DNA of 44,291 nucleotides from the NCBI GenBank assembly GCA_021827495.1, contig JAKAVN010000013.1:1-44291 (forward strand). The letters are read 5' to 3'. The DNA comes from Deltaproteobacteria bacterium (GTDB lineage: Bacteria > Desulfobacterota > Binatia > Binatales > Binataceae). The notes beneath the pieces were generated by a model. It was not told the origin of the DNA. It worked only from the letters and a program-made list of their open reading frames with translations, and did no database searches. Shown piece by piece: positions 1 through 11,668 of this stretch. The first letter of the stretch is position 1. Each line of letters opens with the position of its first letter. The translations under genes were made by a program, and so were the position numbers.

Positions 1-259
1 CCTTAAGTTCGGCATGGATGCGCGGCACGCCGTAGGTGGCGCGCGAGCGGCGATGGATCTCGACGAGCCGCGCGCTCAACTCGGCATCGGCCCGGGCCCG
101 CGCCGAGAGCGGACGCTTTAGCCGCGTGTAGTAACCGCTGGGGGAGACGCCCAGCACGCGGCACATGGTGGCAGTCGGATGCATGGCCTGGTTAACCCCT
201 ACGAATGCGAACGCCGCGCCGGCGTCGCGCCGGTCTCCTGAGCGAACCAGGCCGCGGCT
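1..259 (-). CDS. IS3-family transposase OrfB, N-terminal part (partial)
   Basis: This is the beginning of the DDE transposase of the IS3-type element. The minus-strand frame from about 259 to the window edge has no stop and contains the typical OrfB opening: a short helical region, CRVLGVSPSGYY, then a basic stretch and YGVPRIHAEL, the HTH_21-type segment that precedes the integrase core. The DDE catalytic residues lie beyond the window. The frame is -1 relative to orfA; the A4G run at 258-262 (codons GCA AAA GCC in orfA) is a plausible slip site producing the OrfAB fusion. The start is therefore given as the shift position, not a start codon. Confidence 0.75.
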
Positions 260-513
260 TTTGCCAGTATCTCGCGCTCTTCGCGCAGCACGCGGTTCTC
301 CCGGCGCCGCCGATTGAGTTCCTCGCGTTCGCTGGTGGTCAAGCCGTCACTGCGCAGGCCCTCGTCGAGCGCTGCTTGCTTGACCCACTTGCGGATCGCG
401 TTGGCCGAGGGTTCGAACTCGCGCGCCAGTTCCTCGATCTTCCGCCCCGCGCGCGCCAACTCAATGATTCGCCGCCGGTATTCCAGCGGGTATCGTGGAT
501 GGGTTGGTGGCAT
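199..513 (-). CDS. IS3-family transposase OrfA (HTH_Tnp_1)
   Basis: This 104-residue protein provides the DNA-binding part of the IS3 transposase. Residues 8-50 form the helix-turn-helix (PLEYRRRIIELARAG, then ANAIRKWVKQA), and residues 60-85 form the leucine-zipper-like helix (REELNRRRRENRVLREEREI) typical of OrfA. Length matches the family (about 90-110). A purine-rich Shine-Dalgarno (GAAAGGAAGAAGGAGG on the minus strand) precedes the ATG at 513. It ends inside the orfB frame, as expected for programmed -1 frameshifting. Confidence 0.85.
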   Translation of the reverse strand: MPPTHPRYPLEYRRRIIELARAGRKIEELAREFEPSANAIRKWVKQAALDEGLRSDGLTTSEREELNRRRRENRVLREEREILAKAAAWFAQETGATPARRSHS

Positions 514-767
514 TGAGGGCCTCCTTCTTCCTTTCTCACCAACACCGTCTACGAAACTGGATCAACTCCATTTCACCCAGAGCACGCACGTGCGCGGTGA
601 TAGCATCAACTGTCGGCGCTCCAGCGGAGACCGTTGAGCCCGCCCCGAGTAGAAGACCCAATCTTTGTTTAGCCACTACTCTCGCCAGGCGATGATTTTA
701 TTATTTCTAGAACCGGCACCCGACGATCCACCGAAATTCCGTAAATCGCGTAAGTCCTTGATTTCAT

Positions 768-842
768 TGGTGGGCGGTGCAGGTTTCGAACCTGCGACCC
801 CCGGCTTGTAAGGCCGATGCTCTACCGCTGAGCTAACCGCCC
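768..842 (-). tRNA. tRNA-Val(UAC)
   Basis: The minus strand folds as a complete cloverleaf. The acceptor stem is GGGCGGT (842-836) with ACCGCCC (778-772), followed by discriminator A and an encoded CCA at 770-768. The D arm has GCTC/GAGC, the anticodon loop is CTTACAA with anticodon TAC (valine), and the T arm is GCAGG-TTCGAAA-CCTGC. It lies downstream of hup in the same direction, so it may be co-transcribed with hup or have its own promoter around 870-900. Confidence 0.95.
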
Positions 843-895
843 TCTGCGCTCACGCGCAGACCACAAACGAACGCCGCGCCCCTGCGGGCGCGGCG
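843..895 (-). terminator. Two hairpins between hup and tRNA-Val; the upstream one is a likely hup terminator or processing site
   Basis: The first hairpin in the minus-strand direction is a perfect 10-bp GC stem with a 4-nt loop (872-881 with 886-895). The second is a perfect 7-bp stem with a 4-nt loop (843-849 with 854-860) touching the tRNA 5' end. Only a weak T-rich stretch (CGTTCGTTTGTGG) follows the first, so intrinsic termination is possible but not strong. The second could mark the tRNA 5' processing region. Confidence 0.5.
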
Positions 896-927
896 TCAGT
901 CGCTGATGAAGCCCCGCCGCACCAGGC

Positions 928-1248
928 TCACGCCGACGGCGGACTCGCTTGCGAGCCGCCGCTGCCAGCGGCCGCCTCGTTGAGCGAGTCCTTGAGCTGC
1001 TTGCCGGCGCGAAACTTGGCCGAGCGGCTGGCCGAAATCTGAATCGCTTCGCCGGTCTTCGGATTGCGTCCCAGCCGCGAAGCCCGCGTCGAAACCGAAA
1101 ACGTCCCGAAGCCCGAGATGTTGACGCGCTCGCCTTGCTTGAGCGCGGCCACGATGTCGTCGAGCAGGAGGTTGACCGCCTTCTCGGCCTCGGCCTTGTT
1201 CAGGTTGAGCTTGTTGGCGAGTCCCTCAATAAGTTCGGCCTTTGTCAT
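928..1248 (-). CDS. hup: HU/IHF-family histone-like DNA-binding protein
   Basis: HU is a dimeric nucleoid protein that binds and bends DNA without strong sequence specificity. Residues 1-90 are a full HU domain: N-terminal helices MTKAELIEGLANKLNLNK, the beta-arm GFGTF at 46-50 and the arm tip GRNPKTG at 60-66 with the DNA-intercalating proline. A 16-residue Gly/Ser/Ala tail (91-106) goes beyond the usual 90 residues. A GGGGGCGGG stretch precedes the ATG. It follows lon by 90 bp on the same strand, an arrangement also known from enterobacteria, and precedes tRNA-Val. Confidence 0.95.
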   Translation of the reverse strand: MTKAELIEGLANKLNLNKAEAEKAVNLLLDDIVAALKQGERVNISGFGTFSVSTRASRLGRNPKTGEAIQISASRSAKFRAGKQLKDSLNEAAAGSGGSQASPPSA

Positions 1249-1338
1249 ACCCGTCCCGCCCCCTTTACCGCTGGGCTTGTTAGGGCCGCGGCCTGCCCCG
1301 CGTATGAGGGCGCGCGCGCGGCAATCAGCCTGCGAGCT

Positions 1339-3831
<2,493 letters not shown>

Positions 3832-3853
3832 CGGTTGTCGATTCCTGAGACGT

Positions 3854-5104
<1,251 letters not shown>

Positions 5105-5120
5105 TACTGCCTCCCACCCT

Positions 5121-5717
5121 TCACTTGGGGGACCCCCGGCTAACGATTACCTCATCGATCAGCCCGTATTCAACCGCCTGCTCCGGCGACATGAACAGGT
5201 CGCGGTCGGTGTCCTTCTCGATCCTGCGCAGGTTCTGCCCGGTGTGGCGCACGAAGATGTTGTTGATCTCCTCGCGAATGCGCAGAATCTCGCGCGACTG
5301 GATCTCGAGGTCGAGCGCCTGGCCCTGTGCGCCGCCGAGCGGCTGATGAATCATGATGCGCGAATGCGGCAGCGCGTAGCGCCGCCCCTTGTGGCCCGCC
5401 GTCAGCAGCACCGCACCCATGCTCGCCGCCTGTCCCAGGCACAGCGTGGAAACCGGGGGCTTGATGAATTGGATGGTGTCGTAGATCGCGAGCCCCGCCG
5501 TGACCGAGCCGCCGGGCGAGTTGATGTAAAAGCTGATTTCCTTTTCAGGGTCCTCGGACTCCAAGAACAGGAACTGCGCCGTCACCAGGTTGGCGACGTC
5601 GTCGTTGACCTCAGTGCCGAGGAAAACGATGCGGTCCTTGAGCAGGCGAGAGTATATATCGTAGGCGCGCTCGCCCCGGCCGGTCTGTTCGACGACGATC
5701 GGAACCAAGCTGCTCAT
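5121..5717 (-). CDS. clpP: ATP-dependent Clp protease proteolytic subunit ClpP
   Basis: ClpP is the tetradecameric serine peptidase of the Clp machine. The catalytic triad is complete: S99 in QAASM, H124 in MIHQP and D173 in the TDRD segment, each offset by two from the E. coli mature numbering. The oxyanion-strand motif INSPGGSV is at 65-72. Length 198 is typical. The short N-terminus is the region normally processed. It sits between tig and clpX. Confidence 0.98.
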   Translation of the reverse strand: MSSLVPIVVEQTGRGERAYDIYSRLLKDRIVFLGTEVNDDVANLVTAQFLFLESEDPEKEISFYINSPGGSVTAGLAIYDTIQFIKPPVSTLCLGQAASMGAVLLTAGHKGRRYALPHSRIMIHQPLGGAQGQALDLEIQSREILRIREEINNIFVRHTGQNLRRIEKDTDRDLFMSPEQAVEYGLIDEVIVSRGSPK

Positions 5718-5724
5718 AAGGCCC

Positions 5725-5740
5725 CGGCCGCGCGCGGCCG
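5725..5740. repeat. 16-bp perfect GC palindrome just upstream of clpP
   Basis: CGGCCGCGCGCGGCCG is fully self-complementary and ends 8 bp from the clpP start codon. In the tig-clpP transcript it would fold immediately next to the ribosome-binding region (GGGGCC). It could be a weak processing or translational element, or a chance GC palindrome. Confidence 0.4.
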
Positions 5741-5826
5741 ATAATGATTTCCCCGTGCGGACACCCCACTGAAAAGTCTATCCAGTTTGGGATGGCGCGG
5801 CAACCTGAAATCTGCGGCGCGCCCCG

Positions 5827-7149
5827 CTACGCCTGCGCGCCCGAGGGCGCTTCGCCCGCCGTATCCAAGGCCTCCGACTGCGCGCGCTCGAGCAGCGCGG
5901 CGAGGGTCTTCTCGCGCCGCATCGCCTGCTTGAGCAGCGCGCGGTGTTCCTCGCTGCGGTAGTGCTCGGCCACGTGATCGCGCTCGCGGCCCGCGCTGCG
6001 CGTGACGATCTGCGCGACCCGCCCGGCGAGTTCGTCGTCGCTCACCTCGATCTTCTCCTGCTCGGCGATCGCGTCGACGACGAGCGAGCTTAGCGCGCGC
6101 TTGTGCGCCCGCGTGCGGATCTCGTCCGCGCTTGCGCTCACCCGCTCGGCCGCGGCCTCGCGCGCCAGCCCCGCGCCCACCAGCGCCGCCGCCATCTCGG
6201 ACTCCATCAGCTCGCGCTCACGGTCGTCAAGCGACTGCGGCACTTCGATCGGGTTGCGCTCGAGGATGAGGTCGAGCAACCCCTGGCGCGCCCGCGCGTC
6301 GGCCTCCTCGCGCGCGTGCTGCAACAGTTGCTCGCGCACCTTGGCGCGCAACTCGTCGAGCGAGGCGGCGCCGCCCAAGTCCTTGGCGAACTCGTCGTCG
6401 AGCGCCGGCAGCACCTTGGTGTAGATTTCCTTGACCGTGGCGCGCCACTCGACTGTCTTGCCGGCGAGATCCTTTTCCGCATAATCGGCCGCGTAGCTGC
6501 GCGAGGCCTGCGCCGGATGGCCGACTTCGGCCCCGGCCAGCACCTCGTCGAGCCCGTGCGCGAGGCGCGCGGAGGAAACCTCGAGGATGCGCTGGCCGAG
6601 TTTGGCGCCCGCCAGCGGCTGGCCGTCGGCGAAGCCCTCGATTTCCGCCAGCGCGAGGTCGCCGCGCTCGACCTTGGTGCGGCCCTCGATCTTCTTGAGC
6701 GTGGCCGCGCGCTCGCGCAGTTCCTCGAGGGTCTTTTGCAGCTCGTCGTCGCTGACCGCGACCTGCGAACGCGGCACGCGCAGGCCCTGGTAATCGCGCA
6801 CCACTATCTCGGGGCGCAGATCGAAGGTCGCGCTGAAGCGCAGCGCCTTGGCCAGGTCGCTCTCCTCGGTGACGATTTCCGGCTGCAAGAGGGGCTTCAG
6901 GTTCTGCTCCTCGAGCGCCTTGTCGGTGTATTCCTTGATCAGCTTTTGAACGGTCTCGCCGCGGACCCGGTCGCCGAACAGGCGCTCGAGCATGGTGCGC
7001 GGCGCGTGGCCGGGGCGAAAGCCCTTGAGCACCACGTTGCGGCGCAGATCGTTGTAGGCGCGGTCGAGTTCGGTCTTGATCTCGGCCGGTTCGAGTTCGA
7101 TGGTCAGTTTGCGCCGCAGCGCCGAAGGGCTCTCAAGATTAACATTCAT
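5827..7149 (-). CDS. tig: Trigger factor (ribosome-associated chaperone / peptidyl-prolyl isomerase)
   Basis: Trigger factor binds at the ribosomal exit tunnel and shields nascent chains. The ribosome-docking signature GFRPGHAP is at 43-50 in the N-terminal domain (1-115). The FKBP-like PPIase domain spans about 150-245 and is relatively degraded. The helical C-terminal chaperone arms run to about 420 with an Ala-rich tail. Length 440 is normal. It is the first gene of the tig-clpP-clpX-lon row. No Shine-Dalgarno is seen before the ATG; a tandem 10-bp repeat occupies that place. Confidence 0.96.
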   Translation of the reverse strand: MNVNLESPSALRRKLTIELEPAEIKTELDRAYNDLRRNVVLKGFRPGHAPRTMLERLFGDRVRGETVQKLIKEYTDKALEEQNLKPLLQPEIVTEESDLAKALRFSATFDLRPEIVVRDYQGLRVPRSQVAVSDDELQKTLEELRERAATLKKIEGRTKVERGDLALAEIEGFADGQPLAGAKLGQRILEVSSARLAHGLDEVLAGAEVGHPAQASRSYAADYAEKDLAGKTVEWRATVKEIYTKVLPALDDEFAKDLGGAASLDELRAKVREQLLQHAREEADARARQGLLDLILERNPIEVPQSLDDRERELMESEMAAALVGAGLAREAAAERVSASADEIRTRAHKRALSSLVVDAIAEQEKIEVSDDELAGRVAQIVTRSAGRERDHVAEHYRSEEHRALLKQAMRREKTLAALLERAQSEALDTAGEAPSGAQA

Positions 7150-7150
7150 A

Positions 7151-7170
7151 ATAGTTGGTGATAGTTGGTG
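7151..7170. repeat. Tandem 10-bp direct repeat directly upstream of tig
   Basis: The unit ATAGTTGGTG occurs twice without spacer, ending one base before the tig start. In the tig mRNA it reads CACCAACTAT twice followed by TATG. It occupies the position where a ribosome-binding site would be expected and none is present. It could be a short duplication or a translational or regulatory element. Confidence 0.6.
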
Positions 7171-7435
7171 CCGGATTATCTAACTAAACACATGCCGCGC
7201 CGCACAATCAATCGCCCGCCGCCTCAAAGCTGAGCACGAGGCCCGCGCACTGGTCCGTGCCCGCGCGCCCGGGCCACTGGACATAAAGCCAGCGAATCCC
7301 TAGACTTCCCCGGTTGATTCAAGTAACTAGGCGCCATAAGGCCGCCGACCCTCAGAGCGCAGGCCTTTGTGCCCGGGTCTTTGATCGGGGTGGCGGCCGG
7401 CGGAGCGTCAAATCTCAGGAGATCCAGACTTAGAT
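7171..7435. promoter_or_regulatory. Divergent intergenic region between tig and hppA
   Basis: This 265-bp stretch must carry the promoters of the tig operon (leftward) and of hppA (rightward). The part nearest tig is AT-richer (GGATTATCTAACTAAACA at about 7172-7190) and is the best place for the leftward promoter. An AGGAG Shine-Dalgarno at about 7418-7422 serves hppA. I cannot identify a convincing -35/-10 pair or a riboswitch. Confidence 0.4.
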
Positions 7436-9712
7436 ATGAACGAAGCCAACATTATCCTGCCGCACCTGACCAGCAATCAACTGGTGATCCTGTGGGCGGT
7501 TTTGGCCTCCGCGCTGGTCGCGCTGCTCTACGGCTGGGCGCTGGCCCGGACCGTGCTCGCCGCCAGCCCCGGGCCCAAGTCGATGACTGACGTCGCCGAC
7601 GCGGTGGAGGAAGGCGCGATGGCCTACATGAAACGCCAGGTCAAGACCATGATCTGGTTCGTGATCGCGATCTCGATCGCGCTCTTTTTCATGTACCGCC
7701 GCGTTTACCCGAACAATTTGACCCTCGCGATCGGAATCGCGGTCGCCTTCCTGATGGGTGTCAGCGCCTCCTACGGCGCCGGGCTGGTCGGGATGAAGCT
7801 GGCGGTCAAGGGCAACGTGCGCAGCGCCAACGCCGCCCTCACCAGCTTCAAGGACGCGATGGAGATCGCCTTCAAGGCGGGCGGGGTCTCGGGCATGTTC
7901 ACGGTCGGCTTCGGCCTGCTCGGCGCGACCATCATCTTCCTGTACTTTCAGGAAAACGCGATGAAGGTGCTGATCGGGTTCGGCTTCGGCGGCTCGCTGG
8001 CGGCGCTCTTCATGCGCGTGGGCGGCGGCATCTATACCAAAGCCGCCGACGTCGGCGGCGACCTGGTAGGCAAGGTCGAGGCCGGCATCCCCGAGGACGA
8101 CCCGCGCAACGCCGCCACCATCGCGGACAACGTCGGCGACAACGTCGGCGACTGCGCCGGGATGGCTGCCGACGTGTTCGAGTCCTACGAAGTCACCCTG
8201 GTCGCGGCGATCATTCTGGCGGCCTACGCGCTGAGCGAGAAGGATTTCATCGCTCTGTACGGCGCGATGGCCGGCGCCTTTGCGATGAAGCTCATCATCT
8301 TCGCGCTCATCCTGCGCGCGGTCGGGGTATTCTCCTCGATCCTCGGCATCATCGCGGTGCGCGTGCCGCCGGGCAAGATGCTCGACCCGATGCGCCCGAT
8401 CAATATCGGCTACATGACCTCGGCCATCGCCTCGGTGGTCGGCTTTTTCATCGTCAACTGGCTCTACCTGAGCGACCCGAACACCGGCAAGCCCGACTGG
8501 CGCTTCGCCTGCGCGGCCACCCTCGGCATCATTCTGGCTATCGTCACCCTGTGGCTGACCAACTATTTCACCCATCCCGATCGCGGCCCGGTCACCGAGA
8601 CCGCCTACGCGGCGCGCACCGGCCCGGCGACGCTTATCCTGTCGGGCATGGCCGAGGGGCTGGAGTCCTCGGTGTGGGCGCTGATCGCTATCGTGCTCTG
8701 CATCATCGGCGCGATGGTCATCTTCCACGGCTCGCTGGCGCTGCAGTTCTACGGCATCGCGCTGACCGGCCTGGGCCTGCTGACCACCACCGGCTTCATC
8801 CTCGCGATGGACACCTACGGACCGATCACCGATAACGCCCACGGCATCTTCGAGATGGGCGGCATCCATCAGGAAGAGGCCTCGCGCACGCTGTCGTGGA
8901 TGGACGCGATTGGCAACACCACCAAGGCGCTGACCAAGGGCTTGGCGATCGCGACTGCCGTGATCGCGGCGGTTTCGCTGTTCCGCTCCTTCATCGACGA
9001 GGCCCACCTCGGCCTGCTCGGCGTCCAGGTCAACATGCCGACCGTGTTCGTCGGCCTGATGATCGGCGGCGCGGTGCCGTTCCTGTTCAGCTCCTTTGCG
9101 ATCAAGGCGGTCAGCCGCGCGGCCTACCAGGTGGTCTTCGAGGTGCGCCGCCAGTTCCGCGAGCATCCGGGAATCATGGAGTACAAGGAGAAGCCCGACT
9201 ACGCGCGCTGCGTCGATATCGTCACCGCGAGCGCGCAGAAAGAGCTGCTTGGCCCCGGCATCCTCGCCGTGTTCGCGCCGCTGATGGTCGGTTTCGGACT
9301 TGACGCGGGCGCGCTCGGCGGCTTCCTCGCCGGCACCATCCTGACCGGCCAGCTGCTCGCGGTCTTCATGGCCAACGCCGGCGCCAACTGGGACAACGCC
9401 AAGAAGAAGGTCGAGGATGGCTTCCTTGGCGGCAAGGGCACCGAGGTCCACAAAGCGACCGTGGTCGGCGATACCGTCGGCGATCCATTCAAGGACACCG
9501 CCGGCCCGGCGCTCAACCCGATGATCAAGGTGATGAACCTGGTTGGCATCCTCGCCGCGCCGTTCACTTCGATCGAGGTCGTGTTCAGTTGGAGCCGCAT
9601 CGGAGTGACCGTGCTCTCGATCCTGATGCTGGCGCTGGCGGTTGCGCTCTCCAAGCGCGGCTCAATCGCCGAAGAGCAGGGCCAAGCGGGCCAAGCCAAG
9701 GCGGCGGCCTAA
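7436..9712 (+). CDS. hppA: K+-independent proton-pumping membrane pyrophosphatase
   Basis: This integral membrane enzyme couples hydrolysis of pyrophosphate to proton translocation. The 758 residues contain about 15-16 hydrophobic segments. The pyrophosphate/Mg site is DVGGDLVGKVEAGIPEDD, starting at D205 with D209 and K213. The second acidic motif is DNVGDNVGDCAG, and the C-terminal motif GDTVGDPFKDTAGP is present. The subtype is indicated by GNTTKA (493-498): Lys497 in place of Ala is the hallmark of K+-independent enzymes. An AGGAG lies upstream and a strong terminator follows, so it is probably monocistronic. Confidence 0.97.
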   Translation: MNEANIILPHLTSNQLVILWAVLASALVALLYGWALARTVLAASPGPKSMTDVADAVEEGAMAYMKRQVKTMIWFVIAISIALFFMYRRVYPNNLTLAIGIAVAFLMGVSASYGAGLVGMKLAVKGNVRSANAALTSFKDAMEIAFKAGGVSGMFTVGFGLLGATIIFLYFQENAMKVLIGFGFGGSLAALFMRVGGGIYTKAADVGGDLVGKVEAGIPEDDPRNAATIADNVGDNVGDCAGMAADVFESYEVTLVAAIILAAYALSEKDFIALYGAMAGAFAMKLIIFALILRAVGVFSSILGIIAVRVPPGKMLDPMRPINIGYMTSAIASVVGFFIVNWLYLSDPNTGKPDWRFACAATLGIILAIVTLWLTNYFTHPDRGPVTETAYAARTGPATLILSGMAEGLESSVWALIAIVLCIIGAMVIFHGSLALQFYGIALTGLGLLTTTGFILAMDTYGPITDNAHGIFEMGGIHQEEASRTLSWMDAIGNTTKALTKGLAIATAVIAAVSLFRSFIDEAHLGLLGVQVNMPTVFVGLMIGGAVPFLFSSFAIKAVSRAAYQVVFEVRRQFREHPGIMEYKEKPDYARCVDIVTASAQKELLGPGILAVFAPLMVGFGLDAGALGGFLAGTILTGQLLAVFMANAGANWDNAKKKVEDGFLGGKGTEVHKATVVGDTVGDPFKDTAGPALNPMIKVMNLVGILAAPFTSIEVVFSWSRIGVTVLSILMLALAVALSKRGSIAEEQGQAGQAKAAA

Positions 9713-9737
9713 TTCAGCGGCGCTCTAATAACGACGC

Positions 9738-9770
9738 AAAGGCCGGGCGCCATCGGCGCCCGGCCTTTTT
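9738..9770 (+). terminator. Intrinsic terminator of hppA
   Basis: A 14-bp stem (9738-9751 with 9755-9768) with a 3-nt ATC loop ends in a TTTTT run (9766-9770), 25 bp after the hppA stop. The leading AAA makes it partly bidirectional, so it could also serve the convergent gene ending at 9845. Confidence 0.92.
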
Positions 9771-9844
9771 GCTTTCCGCCGCGCGGGCCAGAAAATCCAA
9801 TTGTTCTCAGCGCTTGCGCGTGCGTTGCGAGCGCGAGCGAACTC

Positions 9845-10435
9845 TCAACCCTGAGGGGTAAAGCCTCTTTGCAGTCCCATCTCGCAGCGCAGCGTGGCAA
9901 TTTCTTCCTCCATCGCGCGGCTTCTTTGCTCGGCCCTCAGCAGCGCCGCCTTGGACTGTTCCAGAATTCGATTCTGCAGTTCCCAGTGCCTTCTGCAGAT
10001 CTGCAACTTGAGCCGCGCGTCCACTTGTCTTTCACGCAACGCGTCCAGTCTGGTTGTCGTTGCTAACAAAATCCCGCTCCAAGCCTCGGCCAAGACTTCC
10101 GCGGTATCGCTGGTGAGCAAGCGATCGATGTCGGCTTCAAGCGCCTTCAGGTCGCTGGCCACCGAGTGGTTCTCGTCCTCCGCCGACCCTTTCAAAATCC
10201 AGGCGGAACAGGTTGTTTCGTCGGCCATCTGCACTTGCATCTTCCATTCCAACACTTCGTGGCTGATTCTTTGTTGGGTTTTCTCAAGTTCCCCGACGCG
10301 CGTCGCCAATTTTCCCATTGAGCCGTCGAGCCTCAGGCGTGAAGAGCCACCGCAGCTCTGTTTCAGCGGATAGATAACCTGATCGGCTGCGCTGAAAAAG
10401 CGGTGATCTCTCTGATTTTCCGAGCTTTGTCGCAT
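9845..10435 (-). CDS. Hypothetical coiled-coil protein
   Basis: I do not recognise this 196-residue protein. It is soluble and predominantly helical. A first possible coiled coil lies at 40-66 (MGKLATRVGELEKTQQRISH). The C-terminal half (about 130-190) is rich in heptad-like Leu/Glu/Arg, including a segment ending EEEIATLRCEMGL. Cysteines are scattered and form no motif. It lies in the same direction as the downstream-encoded zinc-finger gene, with a 58-bp gap. Codon use is less GC-biased than in hppA, hinting at a fast-evolving or acquired gene. Confidence 0.55.
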   Translation of the reverse strand: MRQSSENQRDHRFFSAADQVIYPLKQSCGGSSRLRLDGSMGKLATRVGELEKTQQRISHEVLEWKMQVQMADETTCSAWILKGSAEDENHSVASDLKALEADIDRLLTSDTAEVLAEAWSGILLATTTRLDALRERQVDARLKLQICRRHWELQNRILEQSKAALLRAEQRSRAMEEEIATLRCEMGLQRGFTPQG

Positions 10436-10493
10436 GGCGCTAACTCCCGTTCACCTAATGATTGTTCGCGCACCTGTTTGGGTGAGGGCAACT

Positions 10494-11042
10494 CTACCGG
10501 CTTCTTTCGCGTCCGCGCCCGCGCGCGCGCGGCGCTGGCTCAAAGTCGTCGGTCCACACGACATTAATCGCCGTATCTTGCAAAGCAGCGTCTCTGCCGG
10601 CGGGCTTCCAGTTCCGGGCGGCTTCGACCTTCGCTTGACAGTCGACACAGTGCACGGACATCGGCATCGCGCGCAGCCGCGTAAAAGGGATTTCGTCCCC
10701 GCAGCGCTCGCAGATGCCGTAGCGGTTCTCCTCGAGGCGATCTAAGGCGGCCCAAATTGCTGTCAATCGGCTCTCGGAAAGGTCAATCAGGCTCGCATGC
10801 AATTCGATGCCCTCTTGCAGGAGCGCGCTATCTGATTCATCGCCTGGCCCGGAGGCTTCCTGTGAAACCTCCTGGCGGATGAGTTCCTTTAGCTTGGCGA
10901 TTTCCTGCTCACGCAGCGCCGACAACATCGCCCGCGCAATCCTGGTGCGGTCTGCCGGTCTGTGCTCTGTTTGATCTGCCAACAGAAAATTATCTTCTGG
11001 ACTCGGAATCCGTTGAGTCGCGGCCGTATATTTCTTGATCAT
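10494..11042 (-). CDS. DksA/TraR-family C4 zinc-finger protein
   Basis: Family members bind the RNA polymerase secondary channel and modulate transcription initiation. The zinc finger is C111-x2-C114 and C132-x2-C135 in the usual CERCGDEIPFTRLRAMP context. It is preceded by a helical coiled-coil region (about 33-108) ending LDRLEENRYGIC. The acidic tip residues typical of true DksA are not obvious. The N-terminal 30 residues and the Arg-rich C-terminus (158-182) are extra. The paralogue is therefore best left as DksA/TraR-like rather than DksA. Confidence 0.85.
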   Translation of the reverse strand: MIKKYTAATQRIPSPEDNFLLADQTEHRPADRTRIARAMLSALREQEIAKLKELIRQEVSQEASGPGDESDSALLQEGIELHASLIDLSESRLTAIWAALDRLEENRYGICERCGDEIPFTRLRAMPMSVHCVDCQAKVEAARNWKPAGRDAALQDTAINVVWTDDFEPAPRARGRGRERSR

Positions 11043-11202
11043 GATTTGTCCTTGTGCCTTTTAAGCGGTCCAATCCTCTTCTCGGAGCGTCGGGCTGCTG
11101 ATTCCCTCGCCAGTTGTGTGGCGGCGAGAGGTGGCGAGCGAAACACCTCATGCGGCCGAGCCAGCCTGGCGGTTACTCGCAGATCGGCTTGTGCGGAGAA
11201 AG

Positions 11203-11547
11203 TTAGTGGGCGTCGTCAGGTGCGGGGGGCAGAATTCGACGCTGAACCGAAAGGTGAGGAAGCGCCCAGTCCCGCGCGTCCACTTGCTTCACGCGTGGGC
11301 GCTGCGGGACCGGGCGCGGGAGAAAATAGCTGGACTCCAACGCACTGTGGGTCGAGACAGGTGAGCCATGGCTGTCCACTTCTTCCAGAGCGTAGCGCGT
11401 GAGCTTATGGTGCTTGGCCGCAATTTGCGCGCGGCAACGCAGGGTGGTGGACTCCAGCGGTCGGGCGATCTGCACCAGCGTGAACAGGCAAAAGTAGGCC
11501 GCCAGCAACAGAACGGATCGGCCAAATGTCTGCCCGTTTTTCATCAT
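11203..11547 (-). CDS. Hypothetical small protein with one N-terminal membrane segment
   Basis: I do not recognise this 114-residue protein. Residues 10-28 (RSVLLLAAYFCLFTLVQIA) form one hydrophobic segment preceded by a positive N-terminus, so it is either membrane-anchored or secreted. The rest is basic and proline-containing with no motif. Its direction matches the DksA-like gene 160 bp downstream. Coding status is uncertain: the C-terminal half is of low complexity in composition. Confidence 0.35.
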   Translation of the reverse strand: MMKNGQTFGRSVLLLAAYFCLFTLVQIARPLESTTLRCRAQIAAKHHKLTRYALEEVDSHGSPVSTHSALESSYFLPRPVPQRPRVKQVDARDWALPHLSVQRRILPPAPDDAH

Positions 11548-11668
11548 CTACGATCTCACCGCCCTTATCCCATAGACGAGCCGACGATGCCGCCTATTCA
11601 ATCCGTTGAGTTCATAGCTTTTCACCCAATTCTTTACCGTGGTATCCGTGATGGGGGGCTCGACTGCG

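Larger units (their letters stand above)
1..575 (-). mobile_element. IS3-family insertion sequence, partial (5' half, cut by window edge)
   Basis: Two overlapping minus-strand frames have the IS3 layout: a short orfA with a helix-turn-helix and leucine-rich tail, and an orfB entered by a -1 shift. The upstream end is probably near 575: read on the minus strand the sequence from there begins TGAAATGGAGTTGATCCAG and continues with a GTAGAC block. IS3 terminal repeats usually begin with TG, and a 62-bp leader before orfA is normal for the group. The other end lies outside the window, so neither the inverted repeat nor a target duplication can be tested. From 576 to 767 I see no gene. Confidence 0.75.

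Noticed and set aside
7430-9451. A 673-residue open frame antisense to hppA, rich in Asp, His, Arg and Gly
   Set aside because: It mirrors hppA codon bias (GC-rich third positions), has no recognisable motif and lies wholly over a certain gene.
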